Positions 17,738 through 25,462 of a stretch of DNA of 64,000 bases are shown piece after piece. Source of the stretch: Sediminicoccus sp. KRV36 (lineage in GTDB: Bacteria > Pseudomonadota > Alphaproteobacteria > Acetobacterales > Acetobacteraceae); assembly GCF_023243115.1 (NCBI RefSeq), contig NZ_CP085081.1, forward strand, positions 4,738,001-4,802,000, read 5' to 3'. The notes beneath the pieces are model-generated. The model had not been told where the DNA came from, ran no database searches, and saw nothing but the letters and a program-made list of their open reading frames with translations. Positions within the stretch are counted from its first letter, which is position 1. Every line of letters begins with the position of its first letter. The position numbers and the translations under genes were made by a program.

Positions 17738-18523
17738 TCACCCGGTGGGGGGCACATCCAGCCGGATGATGCCCTCCGCCACGGCGGGATACATCGCCAT
17801 GACCCTGGGGTCATGGCCAGGAATGACATGCGCGGCACTCTCGCCCAGACTCGGCAGCAGTTCCTGGGCGGCGAGGTAGTCATTCACATTGACGACGACG
17901 GGAAAGGGATTGCCCGTCTCGGCATTCTCGAAGAAATGCATGGCATCGGAAGCCAGCACCACCCAGCCGCGCTTCGTGTGCACGCGCACCACCTGCAGGC
18001 CCGGCGCATGGCCACCCACATGGCGCACGGTGATGCCCGGCGCCACTTCGCCCTCGCCCTCATGGAAGGTGACGCGCTGGCCATGCACCAGGCGCACGAA
18101 GCTGACCACCTGCTCCACATCATAGGGGCGGCGCAGGAAAGGGCGGCACATGCAGGGGCCGACCGCGTGCTCGATCTCGCAGGCCTGGGCGTGGAAGCGG
18201 GCGCGCGGGAATTTCTCGAAATTGCCGGCGTGGTCCCAGTGCAGATGCGTGGAGATCACGCCGACCACCTGCTCGGCCGCGACGCCGAGGGCAGCGAGGC
18301 CCTCGGTCGGGCAGCGCAGGAAATCATGGCCGCGCGCCGTGCAGGTCGCCTGGTCGGCGCCGCTGTCGATCAGGATCGCCTGGCCATCGCGCACCGCAGC
18401 CCAGACGAAGAAATCCATCGGCATCGGCCCGTCATGCGCATCCCCGGGCGAGACCATGAAATTGTCCCGCGCGGCGCGGCGCGGATTGGTGGCGTAGCGG
18501 ATGGCATAGAGTTCGTAGGTCAT
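17738..18523 (-). CDS. metallo-beta-lactamase fold protein, N-acyl homoserine lactonase-like
   Basis: Metallo-hydrolase of 261 residues in the N-acyl homoserine lactonase (AiiA-like) branch. The zinc motif HxHxDH reads HLHWDH (His93, His95, Asp97, His98), and further metal ligands are expected in GGHAPG and LASDAMHFFE. The ATG at 18523 starts MTYELYAIRYA, a common opening in this group, with NPRRAARDNF following. Upstream lies the divergent alcohol dehydrogenase gene at 18603. Activity on acyl homoserine lactones cannot be deduced, because many relatives act on other lactones or are uncharacterised. Confidence 0.82.
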   Translation of the reverse strand: MTYELYAIRYATNPRRAARDNFMVSPGDAHDGPMPMDFFVWAAVRDGQAILIDSGADQATCTARGHDFLRCPTEGLAALGVAAEQVVGVISTHLHWDHAGNFEKFPRARFHAQACEIEHAVGPCMCRPFLRRPYDVEQVVSFVRLVHGQRVTFHEGEGEVAPGITVRHVGGHAPGLQVVRVHTKRGWVVLASDAMHFFENAETGNPFPVVVNVNDYLAAQELLPSLGESAAHVIPGHDPRVMAMYPAVAEGIIRLDVPPTG

Positions 18524-18602
18524 GGCGTTTCCCTGCTTTGCGCCATGCTGGACAGGCGGGCGGGCGCCGTCCAGCCTGGGGGCAACACCGGAGGAGACGA
18601 AG

Positions 18603-19736
18603 ATGCGCATGAAGGCCGCCGTGCTCCAGGCCCAGGGCCTGCCACGCCCCTATGCCGAAACCCGCCCGATGAGCATCGAGGAGGTGGAGCTGGCCCCGCC
18701 CGGCCCGGGCGAGGTGCTGATCGAAATCGCCGCCGCCGGCCTCTGCCATTCCGACCTTTCGACCATCGAGAACCAGCGCCCGCGGCCGCTCCCCATCATC
18801 ATCGGCCATGAGGGTGCCGGCATCGTCCGCGCGCTCGGCGAGGGGGTGACGGGCCTGGCCGAGGGCGACCATGTCGTGGCGCTGTTCGTCACCAGTTGCG
18901 GCGATTGCCGCTATTGCGTGCGCGGCCGGCCGAATATCTGCGCCGCCTCCTTCGACACGCGCGCCAAGGGGACGCTGATGTCCGGCGCGCGGCGCCTCAA
19001 GCGGCTGAATGGCGAGGTGGTGAACCACAATTCCGGCCTCTCGCTCTTCGCGCAATTCGCGGTCGTCATGCGCGATAGCCTGGTGAAGATCGAGAAGGAC
19101 ATCCCTCTGGAGGATGCGGCCCTGTTCGGCTGCGCGGTGATGACGGGCGCGGGCGCCATCTTCAACACGGCCCGGCTGCGCCCGGGTGAGGAGGTGGCGG
19201 TGGTGGGCCTTGGCGGTGTCGGCATGAATGCGCTGCTGGCGGCGGTGGCGGCCGGCGCCTCGCGCATCATCGCGGTGGATACCAGCCAGGCCAAGCTCGA
19301 CCTCGCGCGCGAATGGGGTGCCACTGATTGTTTCCTCGCCGGCAATGCCGATTGCGCGGCTGCGGTGCGCGAGGCGACGGCGGGCGGGCTGGATACGGTG
19401 ATCGAGACGGCGGGGACGATTCCCGCACTCGAACTGGCCTATGCCATCACTGCGCGCGGCGGCAGCACGATCAGCGCCGGGCTGCCCAATGTGGCGGCCA
19501 AATTCTCCTACCTGCATGCCTCATTGGTGAGCGAGGAGCGCAGCATCCGCGGCAGCTACATGGGCAGCTGCGTCCCGCAGCGGGACATCCCGCTGCTGCT
19601 GAACCTCTACCGGCGCGGCAAGCTGCCGGTGCAGCGGCTGAAGAGCGGCTTTGTCAGCCTGGACGAGATCAATGAAGGCTTCGACCGGCTCTCCGAGGGC
19701 ACCGTGCTGCGGCAGATCCTGCGGCCCAATGGCTGA
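18603..19736 (+). CDS. zinc-dependent alcohol dehydrogenase
   Basis: Medium-chain zinc alcohol dehydrogenase of 377 residues. Catalytic zinc ligands Cys48 (GLCHSD) and His69-Glu70 (GHEGAG) are visible, as is the structural zinc set CGDCRYC-x7-C (Cys99, 102, 105, 113). The Rossmann motif VVGLGGVGMNAL binds NAD(P). Length and the long GD(H)V insert resemble the class III/aryl-alcohol group. The start at 18603 has a strong GGAGGAG ribosome site; ATG at 18609 is also possible. Convergent with the ABC-F gene, only three bases from its stop. Substrate unknown. Confidence 0.87.
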   Translation: MRMKAAVLQAQGLPRPYAETRPMSIEEVELAPPGPGEVLIEIAAAGLCHSDLSTIENQRPRPLPIIIGHEGAGIVRALGEGVTGLAEGDHVVALFVTSCGDCRYCVRGRPNICAASFDTRAKGTLMSGARRLKRLNGEVVNHNSGLSLFAQFAVVMRDSLVKIEKDIPLEDAALFGCAVMTGAGAIFNTARLRPGEEVAVVGLGGVGMNALLAAVAAGASRIIAVDTSQAKLDLAREWGATDCFLAGNADCAAAVREATAGGLDTVIETAGTIPALELAYAITARGGSTISAGLPNVAAKFSYLHASLVSEERSIRGSYMGSCVPQRDIPLLLNLYRRGKLPVQRLKSGFVSLDEINEGFDRLSEGTVLRQILRPNG

Positions 19737-19739
19737 ACC

Positions 19740-21362
19740 TCAGCCACGATGCAGGCCGGGGGCTTCCTGGCCTGTCCGCGCCACATATTCGGTATAGCCG
19801 CCGCCGTAGTCATGGATGCCCTCCGGCGTTACTTCCAGCACGCGATTGGAGAGGGCGGCGAGGAAATGCCGGTCATGCGAGACGAAGAGCATGGTGCCCT
19901 CATATTCCGCCAGCGCCGCGATCAGCATTTCCTTGGTGGCGATGTCCAGGTGGTTGGTCGGCTCATCCAGCACCAGGAAGTTCGGTGGGTCATACAGCAT
20001 GCGCGCCATCACGAGGCGGGCCTTCTCGCCGCCTGACAGCACGCGGCATTTCTTCTCGATGTCATCGCCGGAAAAGCCGAAGCCGCCGGCCAGGGCGCGC
20101 AGCGAGCCCTGGGGCGCGCGGGGGAAGGCTTCTTCCAGCGCTTCGAAGACGCTGTGCTCGCCATCCAGCAATTCCATGGCGTGCTGCGCGAAATAGGCCA
20201 TCTTCACGCTGCCACCCAGGGCAACGCTGCCCTCATCCGGCTCGGTGGCACCCGTGACCAGCTTGAGCAGGGTGGATTTGCCCGCGCCATTCGCACCCAG
20301 CACGCAGCAGCGCTCGCGCCGCCGGATCAGCACATCCAGCCCGTCATAGATCACGCGGTTGCCATAGCGCTTATGGACACGGCGCAGGTTCACCACATCC
20401 TCGCCGGAGCGCGGTGCGGGCAGGAATTCAAAGGAGAGCGCCTGGCGCCGCTTGGGTGGCTCCACCCGCTCGATCTTGTCGAGCTTCTTCACCCGGCTCT
20501 GCACCTGCGCGGCATGCGAAGCGCGGGCCTTGAAGCGCTCGATGAACTTGATTTCCTTGGCCAGCATGGCCTGCTGACGTTCGAACTGCGCCAGCTGCTG
20601 CTTCTCGTTCAGCGCGCGCTGCGCTTCGTAGAATTCGTAATCCCCGGCGAAGCTGGTCAGGCTGCCGCCATCAATCTCGATCACCTTGTTGATGATCCGG
20701 TTCATGAACTCGCGATCGTGCGACGTCATCAGCAGGGCGCCGTCATAGCCGCCCAGGAACTGCTCCAGCCAGATCAGGCTTTCGAGGTCGAGGTGGTTGG
20801 AGGGCTCGTCCAGCAGCATCACATCGGGGCGCATCAGCAGGATGCGGGCCAGCGCCACGCGCATCTTCCAGCCGCCTGAGAGCTTGGCGACGTCGGCATC
20901 CATCATCTCCTGGCTGAAGCTCAGCCCGGCGAGGACTTCGCGGGCCTTGCCCTCCAGGGCGTAACCGCCGAGTTCCTCGAAGCGGGCCTGCACCTCGCCG
21001 AAGCGTTCCAGCACGGCGTCGAAATCCGCCTGGTCGGGGTCGGCCAGGGCCGCTTCCAGCCCGGCCAGTTCGGCGGCAACGGTGCTGACATCGCCGGCAC
21101 CGTCCATCACCTCGGCCACGGCACTGCGGCCGGACATTTCGCCCACATCCTGGCTGAAAAAGCCGATGGTGACGCCGCGCTCGGTCAGGACCAGGCCCTC
21201 ATCGGGCTCCTCCTGGCCGGTGATCATGCGGAAAAGTGTGGTCTTGCCGGCGCCATTCGGGCCGACGAGGCCGATCTTCTCGCCCTTCTGCAGCGCGGCC
21301 GAGGCCTCGATGAACAGGAGGCGCTGGCCGTTTTGCTTGGTGATGTTGTCGAGGCGGATCAT
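19740..21362 (-). CDS. ABC-F family ATPase (ribosome-associated type)
   Basis: Soluble protein of 540 residues with two ABC ATPase domains and no membrane segment, the ABC-F architecture of proteins that act at the ribosomal E site or protect ribosomes. Domain 1: Walker A GPNGAGKTT, signature LSGGW, Walker B LLDEPSNHLD. A charged linker (KQQLAQFERQQAMLAKEIKF) follows. Domain 2: GANGAGKST, LSGGEKARL, VLDEPTNHLD. It looks closest to the YbiT group by length and linker, but subgroup needs a tree. The gene stands alone, convergent with the alcohol dehydrogenase. Confidence 0.9.
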   Translation of the reverse strand: MIRLDNITKQNGQRLLFIEASAALQKGEKIGLVGPNGAGKTTLFRMITGQEEPDEGLVLTERGVTIGFFSQDVGEMSGRSAVAEVMDGAGDVSTVAAELAGLEAALADPDQADFDAVLERFGEVQARFEELGGYALEGKAREVLAGLSFSQEMMDADVAKLSGGWKMRVALARILLMRPDVMLLDEPSNHLDLESLIWLEQFLGGYDGALLMTSHDREFMNRIINKVIEIDGGSLTSFAGDYEFYEAQRALNEKQQLAQFERQQAMLAKEIKFIERFKARASHAAQVQSRVKKLDKIERVEPPKRRQALSFEFLPAPRSGEDVVNLRRVHKRYGNRVIYDGLDVLIRRRERCCVLGANGAGKSTLLKLVTGATEPDEGSVALGGSVKMAYFAQHAMELLDGEHSVFEALEEAFPRAPQGSLRALAGGFGFSGDDIEKKCRVLSGGEKARLVMARMLYDPPNFLVLDEPTNHLDIATKEMLIAALAEYEGTMLFVSHDRHFLAALSNRVLEVTPEGIHDYGGGYTEYVARTGQEAPGLHRG

Positions 21363-21446
21363 GACGGGCGGGGTGCTGCTTCGCGTGTTGCGGTGGGCCG
21401 ATTCACGCGGCTTTCAGCGGGTGAAAGCCACGATCGGAGGGCCAGC

Positions 21447-22634
21447 TTATCGCAGCGCCCGGGCCATCTCGTCGAGGCCCTCCAGCGTCATGGGAAACAT
21501 GCGCCCCTCCATCGCGTCCTGAATCAGGCCGATGGTGGTGGTGTAGCCCCAATGTTTCTGCGGCGTGGGGTTCAGCCAGGCGACGCGGCGGAAATGGGCG
21601 GTGATGCGCTTCAGCCAGACTTTTCCCGCCTCCTCATTCCAATGCTCCACGCTGCCGCCCGGCTCGATCACCTCATAGGGCGACATGGAGGCATCGCCCA
21701 CGAAGACCACGCGCCAATCCGGGCCATAGGTGCGCAGGATCTCCCAGGTGGGGGTCTGCTGCTCGGCGCGCCTGCGGTTGGATTTCCAGAAGCGCTCATA
21801 GGGGCAGTTGTGGAAATAGAGATGCACGAGGTGCTTGAACTCGGATTTCGCGGCGCTGAACAATTCCTCCGAGGCGCGGATATGGTCATCCATGGAACCG
21901 CCGATATCCAGCAGCAGCAGCACCTTCACCGCATTGCGCCGCTCGGGGCACATCTTCAGGTCCAGCGTGCCGGCATTGCGCGCCGTGGCGCCGATGGTGC
22001 CGTCAATATCCAGCTCATCCGCCGCCCCCTGGCGGGCGAAGCGGCGCAGGCGGCGCAGCGCCAGCTTCATGGCGCGCGAGCTGAGGGCCGCGTCATCGGC
22101 CAGGTCGCGGAATTCGCGCTTGTCCCAGACCTTTACGGCGCGGCGGTGGCGTGAGCCTTCCTGGCCGATGCGCACGCCTTCGGGATTGAAGCCCTCGGCG
22201 CCGAAGGGCGACGTGCCGTTGGTGCCGATCATGCGGTTGCCGCCCTGGTGGCGCTTCTTCTGTTCCTCCAGGCGTTCCTTCAGCGTCTCCATCAGCTTCT
22301 CGAAGCCGCCCAGCGCCTGGATTTTCGCCATTTCCTCGGCCGAAAACAGACGCTCCGCGAGCTTCTTCAGCCATTCCTCCGGCAATTCGCGCTGGATGAT
22401 CTCGCCGGTGACGGTGACCTCGGGTTCCAGCCCCTTGAACACCTGGCCGAAGACGACGTCGAAGCGGTCCAGATGGCGTTCATCCTTCACCAGTGTGGCG
22501 CGGGCCAGGTGATAGAAATTATCCAGGTCGTAATCCGCCACACCGGCCTTCATGGCGCCCATCAGCATCAACCATTCGGTGATGGAGGCAGGCAGCCCGG
22601 CCTTGCGGAGTTCGAGGATGAAGGGGGCGAACAT
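21447..22634 (-). CDS. CoxE-like VWA domain protein, partner of MoxR
   Basis: Protein of 395 residues of the CoxE/VWA family that works with MoxR AAA+ ATPases in metal insertion or complex assembly. The N-terminal half is helical (FILELRKAGLPASITEWLML) and the C-terminal half is a VWA domain with the metal site written DIGGSM (about residue 243), a DxGxS variant of DxSxS. In most alphaproteobacteria its gene follows moxR directly; here a TIR-domain gene lies between them. Its own ribosome site is GGGAG right after the TIR stop codon, so reading through the TIR gene is probably needed to express it. Confidence 0.85.
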   Translation of the reverse strand: MFAPFILELRKAGLPASITEWLMLMGAMKAGVADYDLDNFYHLARATLVKDERHLDRFDVVFGQVFKGLEPEVTVTGEIIQRELPEEWLKKLAERLFSAEEMAKIQALGGFEKLMETLKERLEEQKKRHQGGNRMIGTNGTSPFGAEGFNPEGVRIGQEGSRHRRAVKVWDKREFRDLADDAALSSRAMKLALRRLRRFARQGAADELDIDGTIGATARNAGTLDLKMCPERRNAVKVLLLLDIGGSMDDHIRASEELFSAAKSEFKHLVHLYFHNCPYERFWKSNRRRAEQQTPTWEILRTYGPDWRVVFVGDASMSPYEVIEPGGSVEHWNEEAGKVWLKRITAHFRRVAWLNPTPQKHWGYTTTIGLIQDAMEGRMFPMTLEGLDEMARALR

Positions 22635-22649
22635 TACGAGATCAACTCC

Positions 22650-23552
22650 CTAAAACGGTATATCCCAAAGGAAATTTACGTACTCTTTGAGGTGCTTGAT
22701 GGTGCGTTTTTGGTTACCAGGGGCTTTTATCATACCGAATTCAATCATAGTTTCAAACGCAGCTATCCCCTGGCTGAGGAATTCGACGCATTCGGACGGA
22801 ACATTCCCTTTGTTTTTTATCTTTTCATTGATTACTGACACCACGGATTGAAGAATCCAGGGCGCCAGTTCCTGTACAGATACGGCAAGAGCAACAGCGG
22901 TCCAATCTTTATCATTTTTGCCACCGATGCCCAACAGCATGACATGTTCCGGATCAATCGTATAACTGGCACCAATCTTCGAAAACGCAGCGTCGGTTTT
23001 ATGGTCAAGACCCCGGACCTGGCTAACAAGTTCCTCCATAATATCATCAAAATTTCGCGTTTTTTTGACGATCTTTCTGGTATCAATCTTTGATATGTTA
23101 AATTCTATCTGATGCCACGCCGCATTAAATCCGGTATTGAGAATGTTTTGGTCAATAATATTTCCGGTGCATTTATTTATATGACTACAAATCTCTAGTA
23201 TGTTTTCTTTTTTCCATGTAATGGCCTGAAATTGGGTGAGAGGGCCCTGTAAGTCTTTAACGTCTACATCGAATAATAGTGGAACAACCCGACCTGCATC
23301 AATTTGCTTACTCAGCGCTCCAGCCTCAAAATAAATCCAAGGAGACAACAAATTTTCATTTGTAATACAAATTATTCCAAAGTTTGAATCTTCGAGTTTT
23401 TGGGCGATTTCTGTCGACCAGCGACCCCCAGGCGCTATATCATTATTTGACATCCAGAATCGAGCGGATTGCAGTACCGGCTGCAAATTCTCTTGAAGTA
23501 TCTCGGCTACCGTTCTACTAGTTGAGCCACTCCAGCTCAGAAATACATTCAT
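22650..23552 (-). CDS. TIR-domain protein inserted in the moxR-vwa operon
   Basis: Protein of 300 residues with an N-terminal TIR domain (about 1-125) and a C-terminal half (about 150-300) I do not recognise. TIR signs: MNVFLSWSGSTSRTVAEIL as strand A and helix A, FWMSNNDIAPGGRW as the BB-loop region, and SPWIYFEAGALSK, whose Glu76 fits the catalytic glutamate of NAD-cleaving TIR domains. The gene is strikingly AT-rich with A/T-ending codons, unlike every neighbour, so it was almost certainly acquired by transfer. It fits exactly between moxR (four bases) and vwa (15 bases). Many bacterial TIR proteins act in phage defence by depleting NAD; that role is inference here. No other defence gene is adjacent apart from the MoxR/VWA pair. 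Confidence 0.85.
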   Translation of the reverse strand: MNVFLSWSGSTSRTVAEILQENLQPVLQSARFWMSNNDIAPGGRWSTEIAQKLEDSNFGIICITNENLLSPWIYFEAGALSKQIDAGRVVPLLFDVDVKDLQGPLTQFQAITWKKENILEICSHINKCTGNIIDQNILNTGFNAAWHQIEFNISKIDTRKIVKKTRNFDDIMEELVSQVRGLDHKTDAAFSKIGASYTIDPEHVMLLGIGGKNDKDWTAVALAVSVQELAPWILQSVVSVINEKIKNKGNVPSECVEFLSQGIAAFETMIEFGMIKAPGNQKRTIKHLKEYVNFLWDIPF

Positions 23553-23556
23553 GTAT

Positions 23557-24402
23557 TTACCTCCTCGCGCGGCTCAGGAAGGCCAGCCGCTCGAACAGAT
23601 GCACATCCTGCTCGTTCTTCAAGAGCGCGCCATAGAGCGGCGGGATGGCGACCTTGGTGTCGCTGGAGCGCAGCGCCTCGGGCGGCATGTCCTCGATCAT
23701 CAGCAGCTTCAGCCAGTCCAGCAGCTCCGAGGTCGCGGGCTTCTTCTTCAGCTCCCCCACCTCGCGGATCTGGAAGAAGACGTTCAGCGCCTCCCGCGCC
23801 AGATCCGCGCGCAGATCGGGGTAATGGCTGTGCAGGATGCGCTCCATCGTCTCGCGGTCGGGGAAGCGGATGAAGTGGAAGAAGCAGCGGCGCAGGAAGG
23901 CGTCCGGCAGCTCCTTTTCATTGTTGCTCGTGATGATGACGATGGGGCGCTGGCGGGCCACCACCGTTTCCTTCGTCTCGTAGACATGGAACTGCATGCG
24001 GTCGAGTTCGAGCAGCAGGTCGTTGGGGAATTCGATATCGGCCTTGTCCACCTCATCGATCAGCAGCACCACCGGCGTCTCGCTCGTGAAAGCCTCCCAG
24101 AGCTTGCCGCGAATGATGTAGTTGGACACATCGCGCACGCGCTCATCGCCCAATTGCCCGTCCCGCAGGCGGGAGACGGCGTCGTATTCGTAAAGCCCCT
24201 GCTGCGCCTTGGTGGTGGATTTGATGTGCCACTCGATCAGCGGATAGCCCATGCTGCGGGCGATCTCCTGCGCCAGCACGGTCTTGCCGGTGCCGGGTTC
24301 GCCCTTGACCAGGAGGGGGCGTTGCAGGGCGATGGCGGCGTTCACCGCCACCTCCAGCTCGCGGGGCGCGATGTAGCGTTCGGTGCTGGCGAATTTTTTC
24401 AC
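23557..24402 (-). CDS. MoxR family AAA+ ATPase
   Basis: MoxR-type AAA+ chaperone of 281 residues. Walker A GEPGTGKT (about residues 34-41), Walker B VVLLIDEVDKAD, sensor 1 IITSNNEKELP and an arginine finger region FLRRCFFHFI are all present. The start is GTG at 24402 (MKKFASTERY), with AGAGG about ten bases upstream. Partner of the CoxE-like VWA protein, which in this genome is displaced by the TIR gene. Its last two sense codons, AGG AGG, are rare arginine codons in such GC-rich DNA and form the ribosome site of the next gene. Confidence 0.9.
   Translation of the reverse strand: MKKFASTERYIAPRELEVAVNAAIALQRPLLVKGEPGTGKTVLAQEIARSMGYPLIEWHIKSTTKAQQGLYEYDAVSRLRDGQLGDERVRDVSNYIIRGKLWEAFTSETPVVLLIDEVDKADIEFPNDLLLELDRMQFHVYETKETVVARQRPIVIITSNNEKELPDAFLRRCFFHFIRFPDRETMERILHSHYPDLRADLAREALNVFFQIREVGELKKKPATSELLDWLKLLMIEDMPPEALRSSDTKVAIPPLYGALLKNEQDVHLFERLAFLSRARR
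23560..23565 (-). promoter_or_regulatory. AGGAGG ribosome binding site inside the end of moxR, used by the TIR gene
   Basis: The last two sense codons of moxR (Arg-Arg, AGG AGG) form a perfect anti-Shine-Dalgarno complement, followed by the TAA stop and, seven bases after the motif, the TIR start ATG. It was probably the ribosome site for the native downstream vwa gene before the insertion. Confidence 0.75.
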
Positions 24403-24478
24403 GCTTGCGGGCCTCTTGGAATGCAGGGCGCCATCTTCGCGCTTTCAGGGGTCGTGGCAAAGGGCACATTGCGAGAGG

Positions 24479-24541
24479 GCGCTGCCCTCTCGCGCTCTCC
24501 CGCCAGGAAACTAGTTTTCTGGACCTTCATTCCCGGAGCAC
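24479..24541 (+). repeat. intergenic palindromic repeat, copy C
   Basis: Contains a small palindrome (GAGGGCGCTGCCCTC) followed by CCAGGAAACTAGTTTTCTGG and ACCTTCATTCCCGG. The same 60-base unit occurs inverted at 49528-49590, and its core with the AAAC/GTTT palindrome and CCTTCATTC is shared with the larger pair at 30321-30500 and 32339-32502. Lies between moxR and a small membrane gene. Confidence 0.65.
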
Positions 24542-24560
24542 GAGCCTGTATGCGGCGCGG

Positions 24561-24893
24561 ATGGACATCTACTTTCTATCACTCGTCGCCCTTTCCATCG
24601 CCGGCATGATCGAGGCGCGCTGCTCCACGCCGGGGCTGCGCCCTGAATACGAGCCGGCGGACCGCGCCTTCCGCTGGCTCGGCCGTTCAGCCTTTGCCAT
24701 GTGGCTGGGGCTGCTGGGCTTCGGCTTCTGGCAATTCGCCTGGTGGCAGCCGCTGGCCGGGCTGGTGGGTTCGCTCGCCGCCAATGCGCTGGTGCTGCAA
24801 TATGGCGTGCGGCCCTACTGGCCTGGCGTTTCGATGGGGCTGGCGCTGCTGGGGCTGGGCTTCGCCAGCAAGGTGCTGTTCGACGCGTTCTGA
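24561..24893 (+). CDS. small membrane protein of unknown function
   Basis: Protein of 110 residues with about three or four hydrophobic helices (DIYFLSLVALSIAGMIEA, FAMWLGLLGFGFWQFAWW, PLAGLVGSLAANALVLQ and MGLALLGLGFASKVLF). I do not recognise the family. The ATG at 24561 was chosen because the hydrophobic segment starts at once; the frame is open upstream through a repeat element, so longer starts are unlikely. It stands alone between moxR (divergent) and rppH (convergent). Confidence 0.6.
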   Translation: MDIYFLSLVALSIAGMIEARCSTPGLRPEYEPADRAFRWLGRSAFAMWLGLLGFGFWQFAWWQPLAGLVGSLAANALVLQYGVRPYWPGVSMGLALLGLGFASKVLFDAF

Positions 24894-24970
24894 GGGGCTG
24901 AAAACCAGCCTCCCGGCTGGTCAGGCACGCTGCGGCTCCGGCCCGGACGATCGGCGGGCTGGCCCTTCGA

Positions 24971-25462
24971 TCAGGCCGCGAACGGCGCGAAATCCACCGC
25001 CAGCCGCTCATAGATGGCCCGCTTGAAGGGCACCGCCATCCCGGGCAGTTCCGCCAGCCGCGCCCAGCGCCAGGCGTCGAATTCGGGGTGTGGATCAAGG
25101 TCCAGCCGGATATCGGCATCCGTGCCCAGGAAGCGCAGGGCGAACCATTTCTGGGTCTGCCCGCGATACTTCCCGCCCAGCGCCTTGCCGATCAGTTCCG
25201 GCGGCAGGTCGTAATTCAGCCATTCGGGGTGTTCGGCAAGGATTTCGGCATGCGCCGTGCCGATCTCCTCCTCCAGCTCGCGGAAGACGGCCACGGCCGC
25301 GTCCTCGCCCTTGTCCATGCCCCCCTGGGGCAATTGCCAGCCGCCCGGCGCGCCCTCGGCATTGGGCATGTCGGCCCGGCGGGCAACGAGGATCAGCCCC
25401 GCCGCATTGAACAGGACGGCGCCCACATTGGGCCGATAGGGCCAAAGGCTGGGATCTTTCAT
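24971..25462 (-). CDS. rppH: RppH: RNA pyrophosphohydrolase (Nudix)
   Basis: Nudix hydrolase of 163 residues that removes pyrophosphate from the 5' end of transcripts to start mRNA decay. The Nudix box is complete: GGMDKGED-x5-RELEEEIGT. The N-terminus YRPNVGAVLFNAAGLILVARR and the QTQKWFALRFLG segment are typical of RppH. The ATG at 25462 overlaps the stop of the upstream deacetylase-like gene (ATGA). The order ctpA, yibQ, rppH is standard in alphaproteobacteria. Confidence 0.93.
   Translation of the reverse strand: MKDPSLWPYRPNVGAVLFNAAGLILVARRADMPNAEGAPGGWQLPQGGMDKGEDAAVAVFRELEEEIGTAHAEILAEHPEWLNYDLPPELIGKALGGKYRGQTQKWFALRFLGTDADIRLDLDPHPEFDAWRWARLAELPGMAVPFKRAIYERLAVDFAPFAA

Noticed and set aside
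18523..18602. Quorum-quenching system from the lactonase-like gene beside an alcohol dehydrogenase
   Set aside because: No LuxI/LuxR genes are in the window, and the metallo-hydrolase family is broad, so I keep only the fold-level call.
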